From positions 114,669 to 178,668 of the forward strand of contig NZ_JAFKCT010000010.1 of the NCBI RefSeq assembly GCF_017254915.1: DNA of 64,000 nucleotides, written 5' to 3'. The DNA is from Algoriphagus oliviformis. GTDB taxonomy: Bacteria > Bacteroidota > Bacteroidia > Cytophagales > Cyclobacteriaceae. A model generated the notes under the pieces. The model was given only the letters and a program-made list of their open reading frames with translations. It did no database searches and was not told where the DNA came from. The position numbers were made by a program, and so were the translations under genes. Positions 28,083 through 37,332 of the stretch are shown piece by piece. Each line of letters opens with the position of its first letter. The stretch's first letter is position 1.

Positions 28083-29621
28083 ATGAAAAAGCATATCATA
28101 CTATTCTTCACTGTCCTCAGTACGCTGACGCTCTTTTCCTGCGGCGAGGAGTTCTTGGATCTGTCTGATCCCAATGCGGTGCCGGCAAATGGCTTCCTGG
28201 CATCTCCGGCGGATGTGGAAGCCGCGGTAAACGGGATCTACGCTGCCATTCGCAGCAACAATGCCCTGGGAGAGAGCAGCGCCCTGTATGTGGACGAAAG
28301 AGGGGACGACATGGGACGAAACGACAACCAGTCCAATGCCGGCGAGCCCTTTCAGTTTACCGACTTTTCCCTGCTGCCCAGCAACACCTATCTGAGAAAC
28401 CACTGGTCAGCGCTCTACGTGATCGTCTCCCGCGCCAACTACGTGATCAACAACATCGAGTCCGTGGGATATGCTGACGAAAGCCTGAGAAGCAACCACC
28501 TGGCCCAGGCGACCTACCTGCGTGCTTTGGCTTACTATCATTTGGTGAGAAAATGGGGTGCCGTGCCCCTGGTGACCCAGGAAATCAAAACACCGGATGA
28601 ATTGCAGGCAGTTACTTTCCGGGAAGCGGAGGCTGCGGTGTATGCGCAGATCGTAGCCGACCTGGAGGTGTCAGTGGGCAGTTCCCTGCCGGATCATCAG
28701 CCCCTTTCCGGCAAAGGGAAAGTATCCAAAGTCGCAGCCTATGCGCTTTTGGGAGAGGTTTATTTGACGATGGGAAGCAACCAAATCGAAGGTCAAGCTC
28801 CTGCGCAATATTTCGCCCTGGCGAAGCAGAACCTGGATGCAGCCTATTCAAGAAGAACGTTCGGAGACCTGAAGGAAATCAGCTATCAGTCGGTTTTCGA
28901 TGTGGCGCAAAAGTCCACCAATCCGGAACTGATTTTTCAAATCGTCTACAAGCAAGGCGACCAAAACCTCAGTTCAGCAGTAGCAAGAAACAACCAGGCA
29001 CTGGGCGAAACGATCAATTCACAGCGCCCAGCCACCAACAGCGGTACCCGCGTCAACTTGGATTTGGTCAATGAATACGAGCCAAACGATCCCCGCAAAA
29101 CCTTCTCCGTGAAGTTTGCCAACGACTCCCGCGTGCAGGAATACTTTATCACCAAGTTTCGTGACCGAAGCGACGCAGCCGGGGTGAACGGCTTTGGTGG
29201 AAATGACCACATCATGATGCGCTATGCGGATGTCATCCTCCTGCTTGCCGAGGTCAACGAGCGACTGGGCAATACCGCGGAGGCCATCGCCATGCTGAAT
29301 CAGGTCAGGGACCGGGCAGGATTGCCACTTTACGAGCAGGCGATGCAGGATCCGAGCTATGCATCCCAGTATCCTACCTTGAAGCTGGCGATTCTGCACG
29401 AGCGCCGGGTAGAGCTGGCATTTGAGCAAAAGCGCTGGTATGACCTGATCCGGGCATTTACCGTTCCTGAGCTGGTGGAGTTTTTCCAGAGCAAGGAGCA
29501 GTCTGAATACGGAATCGCCAACCTGCAAAACTTTAGCGAAAAGGACAGACTGTATCCGATTCCCTTTGACGAGTACAAGCTCGATCCGGAGCGCATGTAC
29601 CAAAATCCGGGCTACAACTGA
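28083..29621 (+). CDS. SusD/RagB nutrient-binding lipoprotein
   Basis: 512 aa from ATG 28083 (a TTG nine bases earlier is open). The lipobox is LTLFSC. The SusD pattern is present: FLDLSDPN, helical TPR-like repeats (LAQATYLRALAYYHLVRKWG), RYADVILLLAEVNERLG, and the end ERRVELAFEQKRWYDLIR with LYPIP near the C-terminus. It forms the lid of the SusC barrel at the cell surface. It is followed by a strong terminator. Confidence 0.96.
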   Translation: MKKHIILFFTVLSTLTLFSCGEEFLDLSDPNAVPANGFLASPADVEAAVNGIYAAIRSNNALGESSALYVDERGDDMGRNDNQSNAGEPFQFTDFSLLPSNTYLRNHWSALYVIVSRANYVINNIESVGYADESLRSNHLAQATYLRALAYYHLVRKWGAVPLVTQEIKTPDELQAVTFREAEAAVYAQIVADLEVSVGSSLPDHQPLSGKGKVSKVAAYALLGEVYLTMGSNQIEGQAPAQYFALAKQNLDAAYSRRTFGDLKEISYQSVFDVAQKSTNPELIFQIVYKQGDQNLSSAVARNNQALGETINSQRPATNSGTRVNLDLVNEYEPNDPRKTFSVKFANDSRVQEYFITKFRDRSDAAGVNGFGGNDHIMMRYADVILLLAEVNERLGNTAEAIAMLNQVRDRAGLPLYEQAMQDPSYASQYPTLKLAILHERRVELAFEQKRWYDLIRAFTVPELVEFFQSKEQSEYGIANLQNFSEKDRLYPIPFDEYKLDPERMYQNPGYN

Positions 29622-29641
29622 TCCAATCGGATTCAATTCAT

Positions 29642-29670
29642 AAAAGGAGGCTTTGCGGCCTCCTTTTTTT
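29642..29670 (+). terminator. Terminator after susD
   Basis: AAAAGGAGGC and GCCTCCTTTT form a long stem around a short loop, followed by a T-run. It ends the YdcF-SusC-SusD transcript. Confidence 0.9.
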
Positions 29671-29767
29671 GTCCCAAAAAAGACGGGAGTTTCTCTGACA
29701 ATAGCTGTCGTTGCTTTTTCAAGTTCAGCTGACTTGAGTACTTTTAGACACGAATCGTCACATCACC

Positions 29768-30679
29768 ATGAGCAAGTCAGGACAAATCGAACAGCAGAAA
29801 ATCCTCCGTGTATTCAAATTGATCAACCTTCTCCAAGGAAACATAGGCAAGCCCGTGCATCGCCTGGCCGAACTGCTGGAGACAGACGAGCGGACGATCT
29901 ATCGGTACTTCAAGCTGCTGGAGGCCTTGGGTTTTGAGGTGATCAAGGAATTTAGCAAGTACAAGATCAAGCAGCGGCCGGGGCAGGACACGACGCTGAA
30001 CTACAGCACCTTTTCCCAAGAGGAGAGCGTCTGGCTGAAATCTCTCATCGAGAGCCAAGGCAAGGGCAATCTGCTCCGCGATGCCGTCCTCCAAAAGCTG
30101 CAACTCCGCTCCGAGGTCAAGCAGGGTACCGAGCAGCTCTTCAAGGCCCATCTGGGCAATCTGGTGGACCAGATCGGGCAGGGCATCACCGAAAAGAAGC
30201 AGATCTGGCTGAAAGACTACTATTCCCTCAGCAGCGAGACGGTTTCCGATCGCTTGGTGGAGCCCGTGGGCTTTTCCAGCGACTACGAGCATATCCATGC
30301 CTTTGAGGTGGAAAGCATGAGCATGAAAGTCTTCAAGGTGGAGCGGGTGGGGGAAGTCGTGCTCTCCCAAGATGCCTGGAAGCATGAGCCTAAGCACGAG
30401 CTGCCGGGACAGGCGATCTTTGGATTTACGGGGAAAAACAGATACAGCGTCAAGCTCAGACTAAGCAAGCGGGCCTATCAGCTGATGCTGGAGGAGCATC
30501 CCAATGCGCTGCCCTTTATGGAGATCAAAAATCGGAACCAATACTATTTCCAAGGCGAAATCCCCCAGCTTCCCGGCTTGGCGAGATTTATTTTGGGGCT
30601 TCCCGGCGAAGTCAAAGTCGAAGAAGGCGAGGAGATGAAGGCGTATTTGAAAGAGCAGCTGGCGAAGGGGGCTTTCTAG
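29768..30679 (+). CDS. WYL-domain transcriptional regulator
   Basis: 303 aa. An N-terminal HTH_11-like domain (residues 8-60, with LAELLETDERTIYRYFKLLEALG) binds DNA; a central part (about 140-240) with EPVGFSSDYEHIHAFEVES corresponds to the WYL ligand-sensing domain, although the literal W-Y-L letters are not kept. The C-terminal part (about 215-300) resembles the WCX end. WYL proteins respond to nucleic acids or small ligands and often control defence or damage genes. It follows the SusD terminator and seems to be alone. Confidence 0.85.
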   Translation: MSKSGQIEQQKILRVFKLINLLQGNIGKPVHRLAELLETDERTIYRYFKLLEALGFEVIKEFSKYKIKQRPGQDTTLNYSTFSQEESVWLKSLIESQGKGNLLRDAVLQKLQLRSEVKQGTEQLFKAHLGNLVDQIGQGITEKKQIWLKDYYSLSSETVSDRLVEPVGFSSDYEHIHAFEVESMSMKVFKVERVGEVVLSQDAWKHEPKHELPGQAIFGFTGKNRYSVKLRLSKRAYQLMLEEHPNALPFMEIKNRNQYYFQGEIPQLPGLARFILGLPGEVKVEEGEEMKAYLKEQLAKGAF

Positions 30680-30749
30680 TATCAAGACGCAAGTAGCTAG
30701 ATATAAGAGCTCAGAGCCAAGAGTCAAGACTTCAGATTCAAGAATCAAG
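30680..30749. repeat. Ten-unit heptamer array
   Basis: Ten successive 7-base units run in phase (TATCAAG, ACGCAAG, TAGCTAG, ATATAAG, AGCTCAG, AGCCAAG, AGTCAAG and so on) with NNNCAAG as consensus. It starts directly after the WYL stop. The third base onward is variable, the last three are nearly fixed. Confidence 0.8.
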
Positions 30750-31085
30750 AGCACCGGAGTTTCAAGAAATCTCAAGGTAGGAGCGTAGCTCTGTCATCTT
30801 TACTTGTAGCTAAGGCCCTATCAGATATCAGGGCTACGCCCCTTTTTTTCTCGAACGGCAGATTTTCTACGAAGAGGTCAGGGCTACGCCCCTAGACCAA
30901 ATCAGGGCAAAGCCTGTGGCCTGATTTCTAGGGAGTTGGGATCACCTTTTTTTATCCTTAGCTATTGTTTTGGGCAAGTTTTTCGGAATGCAAACACCCA
31001 ACTAATGTTTCGTTAAGTGTATTTGCCGTCTGCATTTGGGCAACGCGAGCTACGAAGTCGAAAAGGCCATTTACGACTTAACATA
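30750..31085. other. Intergenic with GGGCTACGCCCC repeats
   Basis: No gene. ATCAGGGCTACGCCCC and close variants occur at about 30826, 30877 and 30901. They look like dispersed low-complexity elements without coding potential. Confidence 0.5.
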
Positions 31086-31226
31086 ACACTAGATGTAAGA
31101 GCTCAGAGTCAAGAGCCAAGAATAAAGAATCAAGAAGGAGACAAAATACAAGAGCCAAGACTGAAGGCAGAAAATGTCCTCGTCTTGGCTCTTGTGTCTA
31201 ATGTCTAGCGTCTAATTTCTAAAATC
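31086..31226. repeat. Inverted pair of heptamer arrays
   Basis: Seven units of the NNNCAAG type run from 31086 to 31134. Six units of the complementary type (TTGGCTC, TTGTGTC, TAATGTC, TAGCGTC, TAATTTC, TAAAATC) run from 31185 to 31226. Between them ACAAGAGCCAAGAC (31148-31161) and its exact reverse complement (31182-31195) form a 14-bp stem. The array ends next to the 3' end of the DUF4301 gene and could fold into a long hairpin. Confidence 0.8.
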
Positions 31227-31233
31227 TCCCTCT

Positions 31234-32745
31234 CTACTGGTGCTCGTCCCGCAGTAGGTCGTTGACCGTCTTTACGGGGTTGAAGGTGATCAGCGGCACT
31301 TCCACAAAAAGCGTGTTCCAACCCGACATGGCGCCATTCCATAGGCCTGGAAGCTCCAGAGCCTTGAGGTCACGTCCGCTTTTGGATTTCTCCGTGATGA
31401 ATCCCGTTTGCATGTCGCGATACTTCATCAGGTCAAAGGAATTGCCCTGATAGTCCCGCGTACCGCAGACCAAGTCCACCGGATTGAAGTGGGTGGAGGC
31501 TTGCAGGTGTTTTTTTGACTCGGGGTCACTCAGGTCTATTTGGGCGGTTTCTAGGATCTGAAGGGAAAGTGAGCCATCAGATTCCTGTATCCAAAACGGT
31601 CCGCCTCCGGGTTCTCCGGTGTTTTTCACCATGCCGCAGACACGGATGGGTCGGTTGAGTTTGGATCTGAGGAAGCTCGCGACCTCCTCCAGGCTGGACG
31701 ATGAAACGGTGGCAGGGATCGTGCCTCCCAGGTCCTCATTGTACACCGCGGTGGCAAAGGCCACGCTGTCTTTGTCTATTCCGGCATCGAGCTTTCTGAG
31801 GGCGGCAAAGACTTTCTCCTGCACTTCCAGCAGCAGTCCGGCGATGGCCATCTTGTAGTCCTTGGTGGTTCCTTTGATCCGGTCGGGGACCACGTTGTCT
31901 ATGTTTTTGATGAAGATGAGATCCGCGTCGATGTCGTTCAGATTGTCGAGCAAGGCTCCGTGACCCGCTGGGCGGAAGAGCAGGCTACCGTCTTCCTCTT
32001 CGAAGGGGCTGTTGTCCATCGTGACGGCAATGGTGTCGGTGGACTTCTTCTGCTGGGAATAGGTGACTTCAAAGTCCACGCCGCTGGCGGCTTTCAGCGC
32101 GGGGAGAACTGCGGCGATCTCGGCCTTGAACTTTTCCTCATGCTCTGGGGAAACGGTAAAGTGGATTCTCACCGTGTTGCCCTTGCCCAGTGCGTACTGA
32201 AGTCCTTCGACGAGGTGCTCCTGGGCAGGCGTGCGGTTTTCGGTTTCGTAGGCGTGGAATCTCAGAAGTCCCTTGGGCAGGCTGCCATAGCCCAGTCCAT
32301 CTTCAGCCAACAATGCCGCTACGATCTTTTTGGCATCTCCTGCTTCCAGACAAGCCTCGATACTGCTTCCCTGCGCCTTCAGTGCGGCGTCCAGGTCGGA
32401 GTAGAAGGCAAACTTCTTCGCGTTGGCGATGAATTTTTGGGTAAAGGCGCTTTTGGAAAGGTCACCATCTCCGTCGAGGAAGCTAAAGAGGTCTTTGAAC
32501 ATGCGCGAGGCTGCGCCCGATGCAGGTACAAACTTGACCACGTCCAATTGGGCTGCCTTGCTGGGGTAGGTCTGTTTGAATTGGGCCAGTTCAGCCTCGG
32601 AGAGCACCCGGATGCCATGTCCCGGCGTAGCCGGAGCGGTGATTTTCAGAAATGGAAATCCATTTTTGAAGTTTTCGATTTGTGAGGCGACGGTCTCGGG
32701 ATCCATTCCCTGAGCCAGAATATTCGCTTTTAAGGCTGCATCCAT
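31234..32745 (-). CDS. DUF4301 family protein
   Basis: 503 aa, full family length. The N-terminal part has VVKFVPASGAASRMFKDLFSFL; the middle has GHGALLDNLNDIDADLIFIKNIDNVVPD, a loop reminiscent of nucleotidyltransferase or UTP-sugar pyrophosphorylase folds; then CGMVKNTGEPGGGPFW. DUF4301 is common in Bacteroidota and its function is not established. A nucleotide-sugar role is my inference from the motifs. Single gene, no signal peptide, so cytoplasmic. Confidence 0.92.
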   Translation of the reverse strand: MDAALKANILAQGMDPETVASQIENFKNGFPFLKITAPATPGHGIRVLSEAELAQFKQTYPSKAAQLDVVKFVPASGAASRMFKDLFSFLDGDGDLSKSAFTQKFIANAKKFAFYSDLDAALKAQGSSIEACLEAGDAKKIVAALLAEDGLGYGSLPKGLLRFHAYETENRTPAQEHLVEGLQYALGKGNTVRIHFTVSPEHEEKFKAEIAAVLPALKAASGVDFEVTYSQQKKSTDTIAVTMDNSPFEEEDGSLLFRPAGHGALLDNLNDIDADLIFIKNIDNVVPDRIKGTTKDYKMAIAGLLLEVQEKVFAALRKLDAGIDKDSVAFATAVYNEDLGGTIPATVSSSSLEEVASFLRSKLNRPIRVCGMVKNTGEPGGGPFWIQESDGSLSLQILETAQIDLSDPESKKHLQASTHFNPVDLVCGTRDYQGNSFDLMKYRDMQTGFITEKSKSGRDLKALELPGLWNGAMSGWNTLFVEVPLITFNPVKTVNDLLRDEHQ

Positions 32746-32870
32746 GGTTGCTTGGGGGTTGTAAAAGTTAGTCTTGAAAGATAGCAGGACTCGGCCCTTT
32801 GCTCAAATCGGCGATGAGGTTTTTTGGGAAAACCGGGGATAAATTTTGCCAAAAAGGGATTGAACCTCAT

Positions 32871-33752
32871 TCAGTCTCTGGTTTCTTGGCTTTTGGCCAA
32901 GCAAAAACGGATTTGGTCTCCTGGTTTCTTTTGCGCCAGCACCCACTGGCTTTCCTCCTCCAAAAAAAGAACGCGTGGATATCCCCCGGTCACCTGGGCG
33001 TCCCTGAGCAAAACCAACAGCTTGCCCCCAGCCGTGAGTTGTACCATGCCGGGAAAGACCGGGTTGGTGGGGAGTTCGGGGAGTTCGTTTGGAAGGGGTT
33101 CGACGAGTTGCATCCCCATGCGGTCGGCAAGGTTGGAGAGGGTGAAGGCTTCTTCGAGGAGGCGTTTTCGCTGGGCTTTATCCAGCAGGGGAAAGTCAGG
33201 CCCTGGGTGTACGCTGAGCGTGTCGGTATCAAACCAATCCCCCGACCAGCGCGCTTTGGCATGTTGTCTTTGCGGCAGGGTGGAGTCTGGATGATAGGGC
33301 AGGGTGGATTCCTTGCTGAGAAAGGACTGATCCGTCAGGTTTTTGTAGAAGCTCCTCGAACCGAGAATTTCCGGGGTCTGGAAGCCTTTTTTGACTCCCA
33401 AGTAGAGCCGTGCACCTTTTGCCAAAGCGCCAATCTCCAGTCGATCTCCTGCATGCACGGGGAGGATGGTGGAATTGGCCACCGAGGCGCCGTTGAGCCT
33501 TGCCTCTGTCAGTGCTCCGGCTAGGGCGATGCAAGTGGGAGCGGAAAAGCGCAGGGAAAATCCCGGCTGCGAAATCTCCAGCACCGCTGCGTTTTCATCG
33601 TTTTGAAGTAGGTGGTTGACCCATCGGAGGGAGCGCAAGTCCATCGCGCCGGAGAGCGGTACGCCAAAGCGTGCCATGCCCGTCCTTCCAAGATCCTGGA
33701 CGGAGGTGCCCGGGCCGGTTCGGAGTATAGTGGCAAGCGCTGTTTCCTTCAT
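32871..33752 (-). CDS. pxpC: 5-oxoprolinase subunit C
   Basis: 293 aa. Start motif TILRTGPGTSVQDLGRTGMARFGVPLSGAMD is that of the KipA/biotin-dependent carboxyltransferase family, and the end has ALLRDAQ-like LLVLLRDAQVTGGYPRV. With PxpA and PxpB it hydrolyses 5-oxoproline (pyroglutamate) to glutamate using ATP. Its ATG overlaps the pxpB stop by four bases, so the three genes form one tight operon in the order A, B, C. Confidence 0.95.
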   Translation of the reverse strand: MKETALATILRTGPGTSVQDLGRTGMARFGVPLSGAMDLRSLRWVNHLLQNDENAAVLEISQPGFSLRFSAPTCIALAGALTEARLNGASVANSTILPVHAGDRLEIGALAKGARLYLGVKKGFQTPEILGSRSFYKNLTDQSFLSKESTLPYHPDSTLPQRQHAKARWSGDWFDTDTLSVHPGPDFPLLDKAQRKRLLEEAFTLSNLADRMGMQLVEPLPNELPELPTNPVFPGMVQLTAGGKLLVLLRDAQVTGGYPRVLFLEEESQWVLAQKKPGDQIRFCLAKSQETRD

Positions 33753-34438
33753 TTTGCTTTGGGTATGGGGGGATTTTGAAGATGCACCTCCAGCGTCTCC
33801 CGATCTATGGGCTCAAATTTGATCCGGTCGCCCGGTGTAGCCCAGACCGGCGGATTCCGCCTAGGGTCAAAGGGCTGCAGGGGCGTTCTGCCGATGAGGT
33901 GCCAGCCGCCCGGACTCTCCTGCGGATAGATCCCCGTTTGGCCTCCCCCGATAGCCACGGATCCGGCTTCGACTTTTCTGTCGGGAATAGCCTTGCGGGG
34001 CGTGTGGAGCTGGGGAGGCAGGCCGTTCAGGTACATGAATCCCGGAAGAAAGCCAAAGAAATGGAGCCGGTAGGTCTGTGCCGAATGGAGCTCGATCAGC
34101 TGGTTGATCGACATACGATGCCTCAGGGCCAAGTCCGCCAAGTCTCTCCCGTTGTGCGGATCATAGCAAACAGGAACTTCCCAGATCCGCGACGGAAGCT
34201 CTTTCGGAGGCGGCTGATGTTTGGATAGTTCACTTTGTAAAAGGAGTTGACTATCAGATCTTTTCCAGCGTATGCTTAAAGCGGTGAATCCCTGCCTGAC
34301 TTCCAGTAGTTGCTGGGAGTATTCGGCTTGGATCATTTCCATCCAAGCCAGCTGAGAGGCAAGCAGGGCATCGTCGGGAGCCCCGTCCCAATGCAGTTCC
34401 CCCAAGGTAGGACTGATGGATAGATAGATTGGCTTCAT
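33749..34438 (-). CDS. pxpB: 5-oxoprolinase subunit B
   Basis: 229 aa of the KipI/PxpB (allophanate hydrolase subunit 1-like) family: IWEVPVCYDPHNGRDLADLA, HSAQTYRLHFFGFLPGFMYL, and SVAIGGGQTGIYPQESPGGWHLIG match the conserved blocks. It is thought to supply the phosphorylating half of 5-oxoprolinase with PxpC. It overlaps both neighbours by four bases. Confidence 0.95.
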   Translation of the reverse strand: MKPIYLSISPTLGELHWDGAPDDALLASQLAWMEMIQAEYSQQLLEVRQGFTALSIRWKRSDSQLLLQSELSKHQPPPKELPSRIWEVPVCYDPHNGRDLADLALRHRMSINQLIELHSAQTYRLHFFGFLPGFMYLNGLPPQLHTPRKAIPDRKVEAGSVAIGGGQTGIYPQESPGGWHLIGRTPLQPFDPRRNPPVWATPGDRIKFEPIDRETLEVHLQNPPIPKAK

Positions 34439-35160
34439 GTCCAGTAGCGTTTTCGGACTTGCAGCAAGATGTCCAGGATGCCGGGGTTGTCCCCGTGGAA
34501 GCAGATGGTGTCGGCCTGCACGGGAATCAGCCGCCCAGAGGCCGTCTTGATCTCTCCATGGAGCAGGATGGCGTCCAGATGCTCAATCACGTCTTGGCTT
34601 TGGGTAAAAAGGGCCTTTGGCTCTGACCTGCTTGCCAGCCTGTAGTCGTCCCGATAAGCACGATCCCCAAACAGCTCCAGGCAAAAGGGGTGTTTCCGTG
34701 CTCTGGCGGCTTTTTCCATCTCCGAGTGGGGTGGCAGGAGCAGGGGGATGGCGGGGTATTCCTTTTCCAAAAAATCCAACAGCACGGCGGCCAGCTCCGG
34801 ACGCTCCGCTGCATCGTTGTAGAGCGCCCCGTGGAATTTGATATGGTCTATCAGTAGCCCCGTTTCCTTGGCTAGGGCCTGAAAAAGAGCGAGCTGATCC
34901 GCCAGGTGGCCCAAGAGATCTGGCGGGGTGATGGCCATGGATTTCCTCCCAAAATTCTCCCTGTCCGGATAGGAAGGGTGGGCACCGGCTCTTTTGCCAA
35001 GGTTCCGAAGCAGTTCCAGCGTCCTCCGCAAGCTCTCCCGGTCCCCGAAGTGGCCGCCGCAGGCTACGCTGCCGAGGTCGATCAAAGGGATGATTTGAGG
35101 CTCGTTGGGCATGCCTTCCCCCAGGTCGCAATTGATGGTATAGCGGGATGGCTTGGTCAT
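34435..35160 (-). CDS. pxpA: 5-oxoprolinase subunit A
   Basis: 241 aa of the LamB/YcsF family: INCDLGEG at the N-terminus, VACGGHFGD and RAGAHPSYPDRENFGRKSM are the typical blocks. PxpA performs the ring-opening hydrolysis of activated pyroglutamate. First gene of the pxpABC operon; it diverges from the small ribosomal protein gene at 35301. The window lacks the NRAMP-like transporter sometimes found with it. Confidence 0.95.
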   Translation of the reverse strand: MTKPSRYTINCDLGEGMPNEPQIIPLIDLGSVACGGHFGDRESLRRTLELLRNLGKRAGAHPSYPDRENFGRKSMAITPPDLLGHLADQLALFQALAKETGLLIDHIKFHGALYNDAAERPELAAVLLDFLEKEYPAIPLLLPPHSEMEKAARARKHPFCLELFGDRAYRDDYRLASRSEPKALFTQSQDVIEHLDAILLHGEIKTASGRLIPVQADTICFHGDNPGILDILLQVRKRYWT

Positions 35161-35300
35161 GGGGCAAAAGTGGGTTTCGAAGCGGAAGACGTGTATAGCA
35201 TGTTAAAAATAGTTGTCTCTGGGCAATTTCCCTTGCTTGGCCTTGACCGGATTTTTGATGTTTTTTATTTTTAGTCATTGTTCACTTAAATCTGAAAAAA

Positions 35301-35426
35301 ATGGGAAAAGGAGACATGAAGTCCAAAAAAGGCAAGGTCAGCAGGGGAACTTTCGGAGCAAGCAGACCAAAGAAAAAACAGAATAAAGAGGCGAGGAGGA
35401 AGAAGCTGAAGCTGAAAGATTCCTGA
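35301..35426 (+). CDS. 30S ribosomal protein THX
   Basis: 41-aa, strongly basic peptide starting at ATG 35301 with MGKGDMKSKKGKVSRGTFG, the signature of the Bacteroidota THX/Thx-like small-subunit protein, then SRPKKKQ and a Lys/Arg-rich tail. It binds 16S rRNA in the small subunit head in Thermus; the same role is expected here. It is shorter than the usual ORF cutoff, is followed by a clear terminator after eight bases, and diverges from pxpA. Confidence 0.88.
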   Translation: MGKGDMKSKKGKVSRGTFGASRPKKKQNKEARRKKLKLKDS

Positions 35427-35432
35427 AAATAA

Positions 35433-35458
35433 AGAGAGGGCCAAGTGGCCCTCTTTTC
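35433..35458. terminator. Bidirectional terminator
   Basis: AGAGGGCC pairs with GGCCCTCT across AAGT, with T-rich sequence after and A-rich sequence before. It can end both the THX transcript and the convergent lipoprotein transcript. Confidence 0.85.
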
Positions 35459-35460
35459 GT

Positions 35461-35754
35461 TTAGTTGCGCGGGAGGATTTCCACTACCCGGCCGTTGACG
35501 GGGTCGACTATCACCCTCAGGTCGGCCAGCGTCGGGTCGGTGCTTTCGAAGACTACCACATAGTTTCCATCCACCCATGCGCCCACCTCGGCCTCCTGCC
35601 AGTTGGAATTGATGGTGGCTTTTTGGCTGCTGGACAGGGCATTGTATGCGATCTCTCGGAAGACGTCGAGTGGGTCTTCCCCATCTGAGCTAGTGCAGGC
35701 GAGGACTCCGGCCAAGAGGCCAAGCAAAAGAAGAAGGGTGTTGAGTTTTTTCAT
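35461..35754 (-). CDS. Small lipoprotein
   Basis: 97 aa. The signal peptide ends in a lipobox LLAGVLAC, followed by an acidic linker and a short domain with QEAEVGAWVDGNYVVVFESTDPTL and a final beta-hairpin (VIVDPVNGRVVEIL). The end resembles a single PepSY-like strand pair, but the family is uncertain. Single gene with its own terminator shared with the THX gene. Confidence 0.75.
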   Translation of the reverse strand: MKKLNTLLLLLGLLAGVLACTSSDGEDPLDVFREIAYNALSSSQKATINSNWQEAEVGAWVDGNYVVVFESTDPTLADLRVIVDPVNGRVVEILPRN

Positions 35755-35922
35755 GGTTATTTTGGTTTGAACTGGTAACGCCCGTTTTTGGCCTGATGCT
35801 ACCTGCTTTTCTAAAACTCTTCGTTTTTATAGGTCCGTCCGGCCCTGGGAATGGCATTCCCAGAACGGGTTTTTAGTCTATATGTTAAGTATTTAAATTA
35901 TTGTATATCAAGTAATAATTAC

Positions 35923-36438
35923 CTATAGATTGTTGTAATGCTTGATCCAGATGTTGAGCTGTTTGAAGTCCAGCTTTCCCTTGGCCAGCTTGAGATGGTG
36001 CAGGATTGCGAGGGATTTGCGCATACGCGATTCGGGATTTTTCACCGTAGTCACGATATAGACCAGGCTTCGCTGCTTGCCGGGAGTGAGCTGGCGGAAG
36101 TAGCCGTTTCCCTCTTCGTCCTGATCGAGCAGTACCTGCAGCTCCTCAGGGACTTCATGGCCAAACTCACTGTGGTCCCGCTCGATCCGCACCGGGATAG
36201 ACTTTGCGTCATCTAGGCTAAGTTTGCTTCTCAGGTCCTGGTTGACCAGCAGGTACCAGTATTCTTTGGACTTCATCAGGGCCATGTGGTGAGGGCCGGA
36301 GTCCTTGATCCAGACGAGCACCCGTCGGTGCTTCTCGTCCATCATTTGGGAGGAAATGGCGTCAGGAACGGGGATGTGATAGCTCCAATGGTTGAAGTCA
36401 AATTGCCCCAAAGTGCCTGTGAAAGCGAGCTGTGTCAT
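35923..36438 (-). CDS. DUF1905/YdeI (OmdA-like) protein
   Basis: 171 aa. The N-terminal 95 residues fit DUF1905 (FNHWSYHIPVPDAISSQM, KDSGPHHMALMKSKEYWYLLVNQDL), and the C-terminal part fits the bacteriocin-protection YdeI/OmdA family (FRQLTPGKQRSLVYIVTTVKNPESR). The first domain is a small beta-barrel, the second helical. Function is only loosely known (resistance phenotypes for the enterobacterial relatives). Cytoplasmic, single gene. Confidence 0.85.
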   Translation of the reverse strand: MTQLAFTGTLGQFDFNHWSYHIPVPDAISSQMMDEKHRRVLVWIKDSGPHHMALMKSKEYWYLLVNQDLRSKLSLDDAKSIPVRIERDHSEFGHEVPEELQVLLDQDEEGNGYFRQLTPGKQRSLVYIVTTVKNPESRMRKSLAILHHLKLAKGKLDFKQLNIWIKHYNNL

Positions 36439-36970
36439 CCCGTGAAGGTAATGATAGAGCGGATTATTTCCGTCAAGTTCGTTTAATGGATAGACTCCGA
36501 GCTTATTGTCGATCTTTTGGCTGCGTCAGGTCAAGGGCGGGTTTTTTTGCAAAGATAGAATCGAAGGCAGAGCCAATCCATGGAAGGCGGACTCCAACTC
36601 GTCAGTCCCTCGGTTCCGCTGGGGAAAGTTTCCCCACAGTTGCCCAAAGAAATCTCGGGTGCGACTACGACGGACGTTTTCAGGTTCTGCGTTTCTAGGC
36701 AATAGAAGCGGTTTTTTGTGCTTTTGTGCCAAAAGGCATGGGGATTGGAACTAAGAGGATGAACCGATTTCTATCGGGGTTTTCTAGAGGAATTGGAATT
36801 AAGGCTTCAGATACAAGATTTGTTGGGAATTCTAAAACCTAAAACCTTTTTGATACGTGGAAAAAGTATAGGTGAAGGTTAATTATTCGCTTTTTTCCCT
36901 CGATATCAAGGTCGAAAAAAACCGGTTCACCATTCTTAAATCAATTATTTAATCACTAATTCTTAACGCT
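36439..36970. other. 532-bp gap
   Basis: No gene supported; the open frames have no family look. A perfect 17-bp odd palindrome (TGGGGAAAGTTTCCCCA) lies at 36620-36636 and could be an operator or dispersed element. The last 60 bases before 36971 are AT-rich, as expected for a promoter. Confidence 0.5.
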
Positions 36971-37213
36971 ATGAACAACTCAAAATTAACGATGACTTAC
37001 TGGTTGGCAGGATTGGCTTCTGGAGTCGTTGCCGGATATCTTCTTTATCAAAACAGAGAAAAGATAGGTCCCCAAAAAGACAAACTCGTCAAACTCCTCG
37101 GAGAGCTGCAAAAAGCTAGCGAGGATATCGGCAAAAAACTGAAGGCTGCTGGCTTGGAAGGTCTGGAAAAAGGCAAAGCCCTCGCCAAGAGCGCCGGTGA
37201 AAACGTAAACTAA
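36971..37213 (+). CDS. YtxH-like small protein
   Basis: 80 aa. One TM helix close to the N-terminus (residues 10-25, WLAGLASGVVAGYLLY) is followed by basic and acidic heptads (LGELQKASEDIGKKLKAAGLEGLEKGKALAK) that fit a YtxH-type stress-associated helix. It is expected at the inner membrane. YtxH proteins are linked to general stress in Bacillus; here no sigma-B system is present, so the regulator is unknown. It has its own terminator. Confidence 0.8.
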   Translation: MNNSKLTMTYWLAGLASGVVAGYLLYQNREKIGPQKDKLVKLLGELQKASEDIGKKLKAAGLEGLEKGKALAKSAGENVN

Positions 37214-37240
37214 TCACTAACTATAAACTACCCAAAGTCG

Positions 37241-37266
37241 AAGCCGCAAGCAATTGCGGCTTTTTT
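37241..37266 (+). terminator. Terminator after YtxH-like gene
   Basis: AGCCGCAA and TTGCGGCT form a perfect stem across GCAA, followed by a T-run. It lies 28 bp after the YtxH stop. Confidence 0.9.
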
Positions 37267-37332
37267 CATGCCCCTACTTTTACAAAAAAGTGCTTTCTTC
37301 AATGGCGATTTTGTGCTTTTCCCAAACAAACC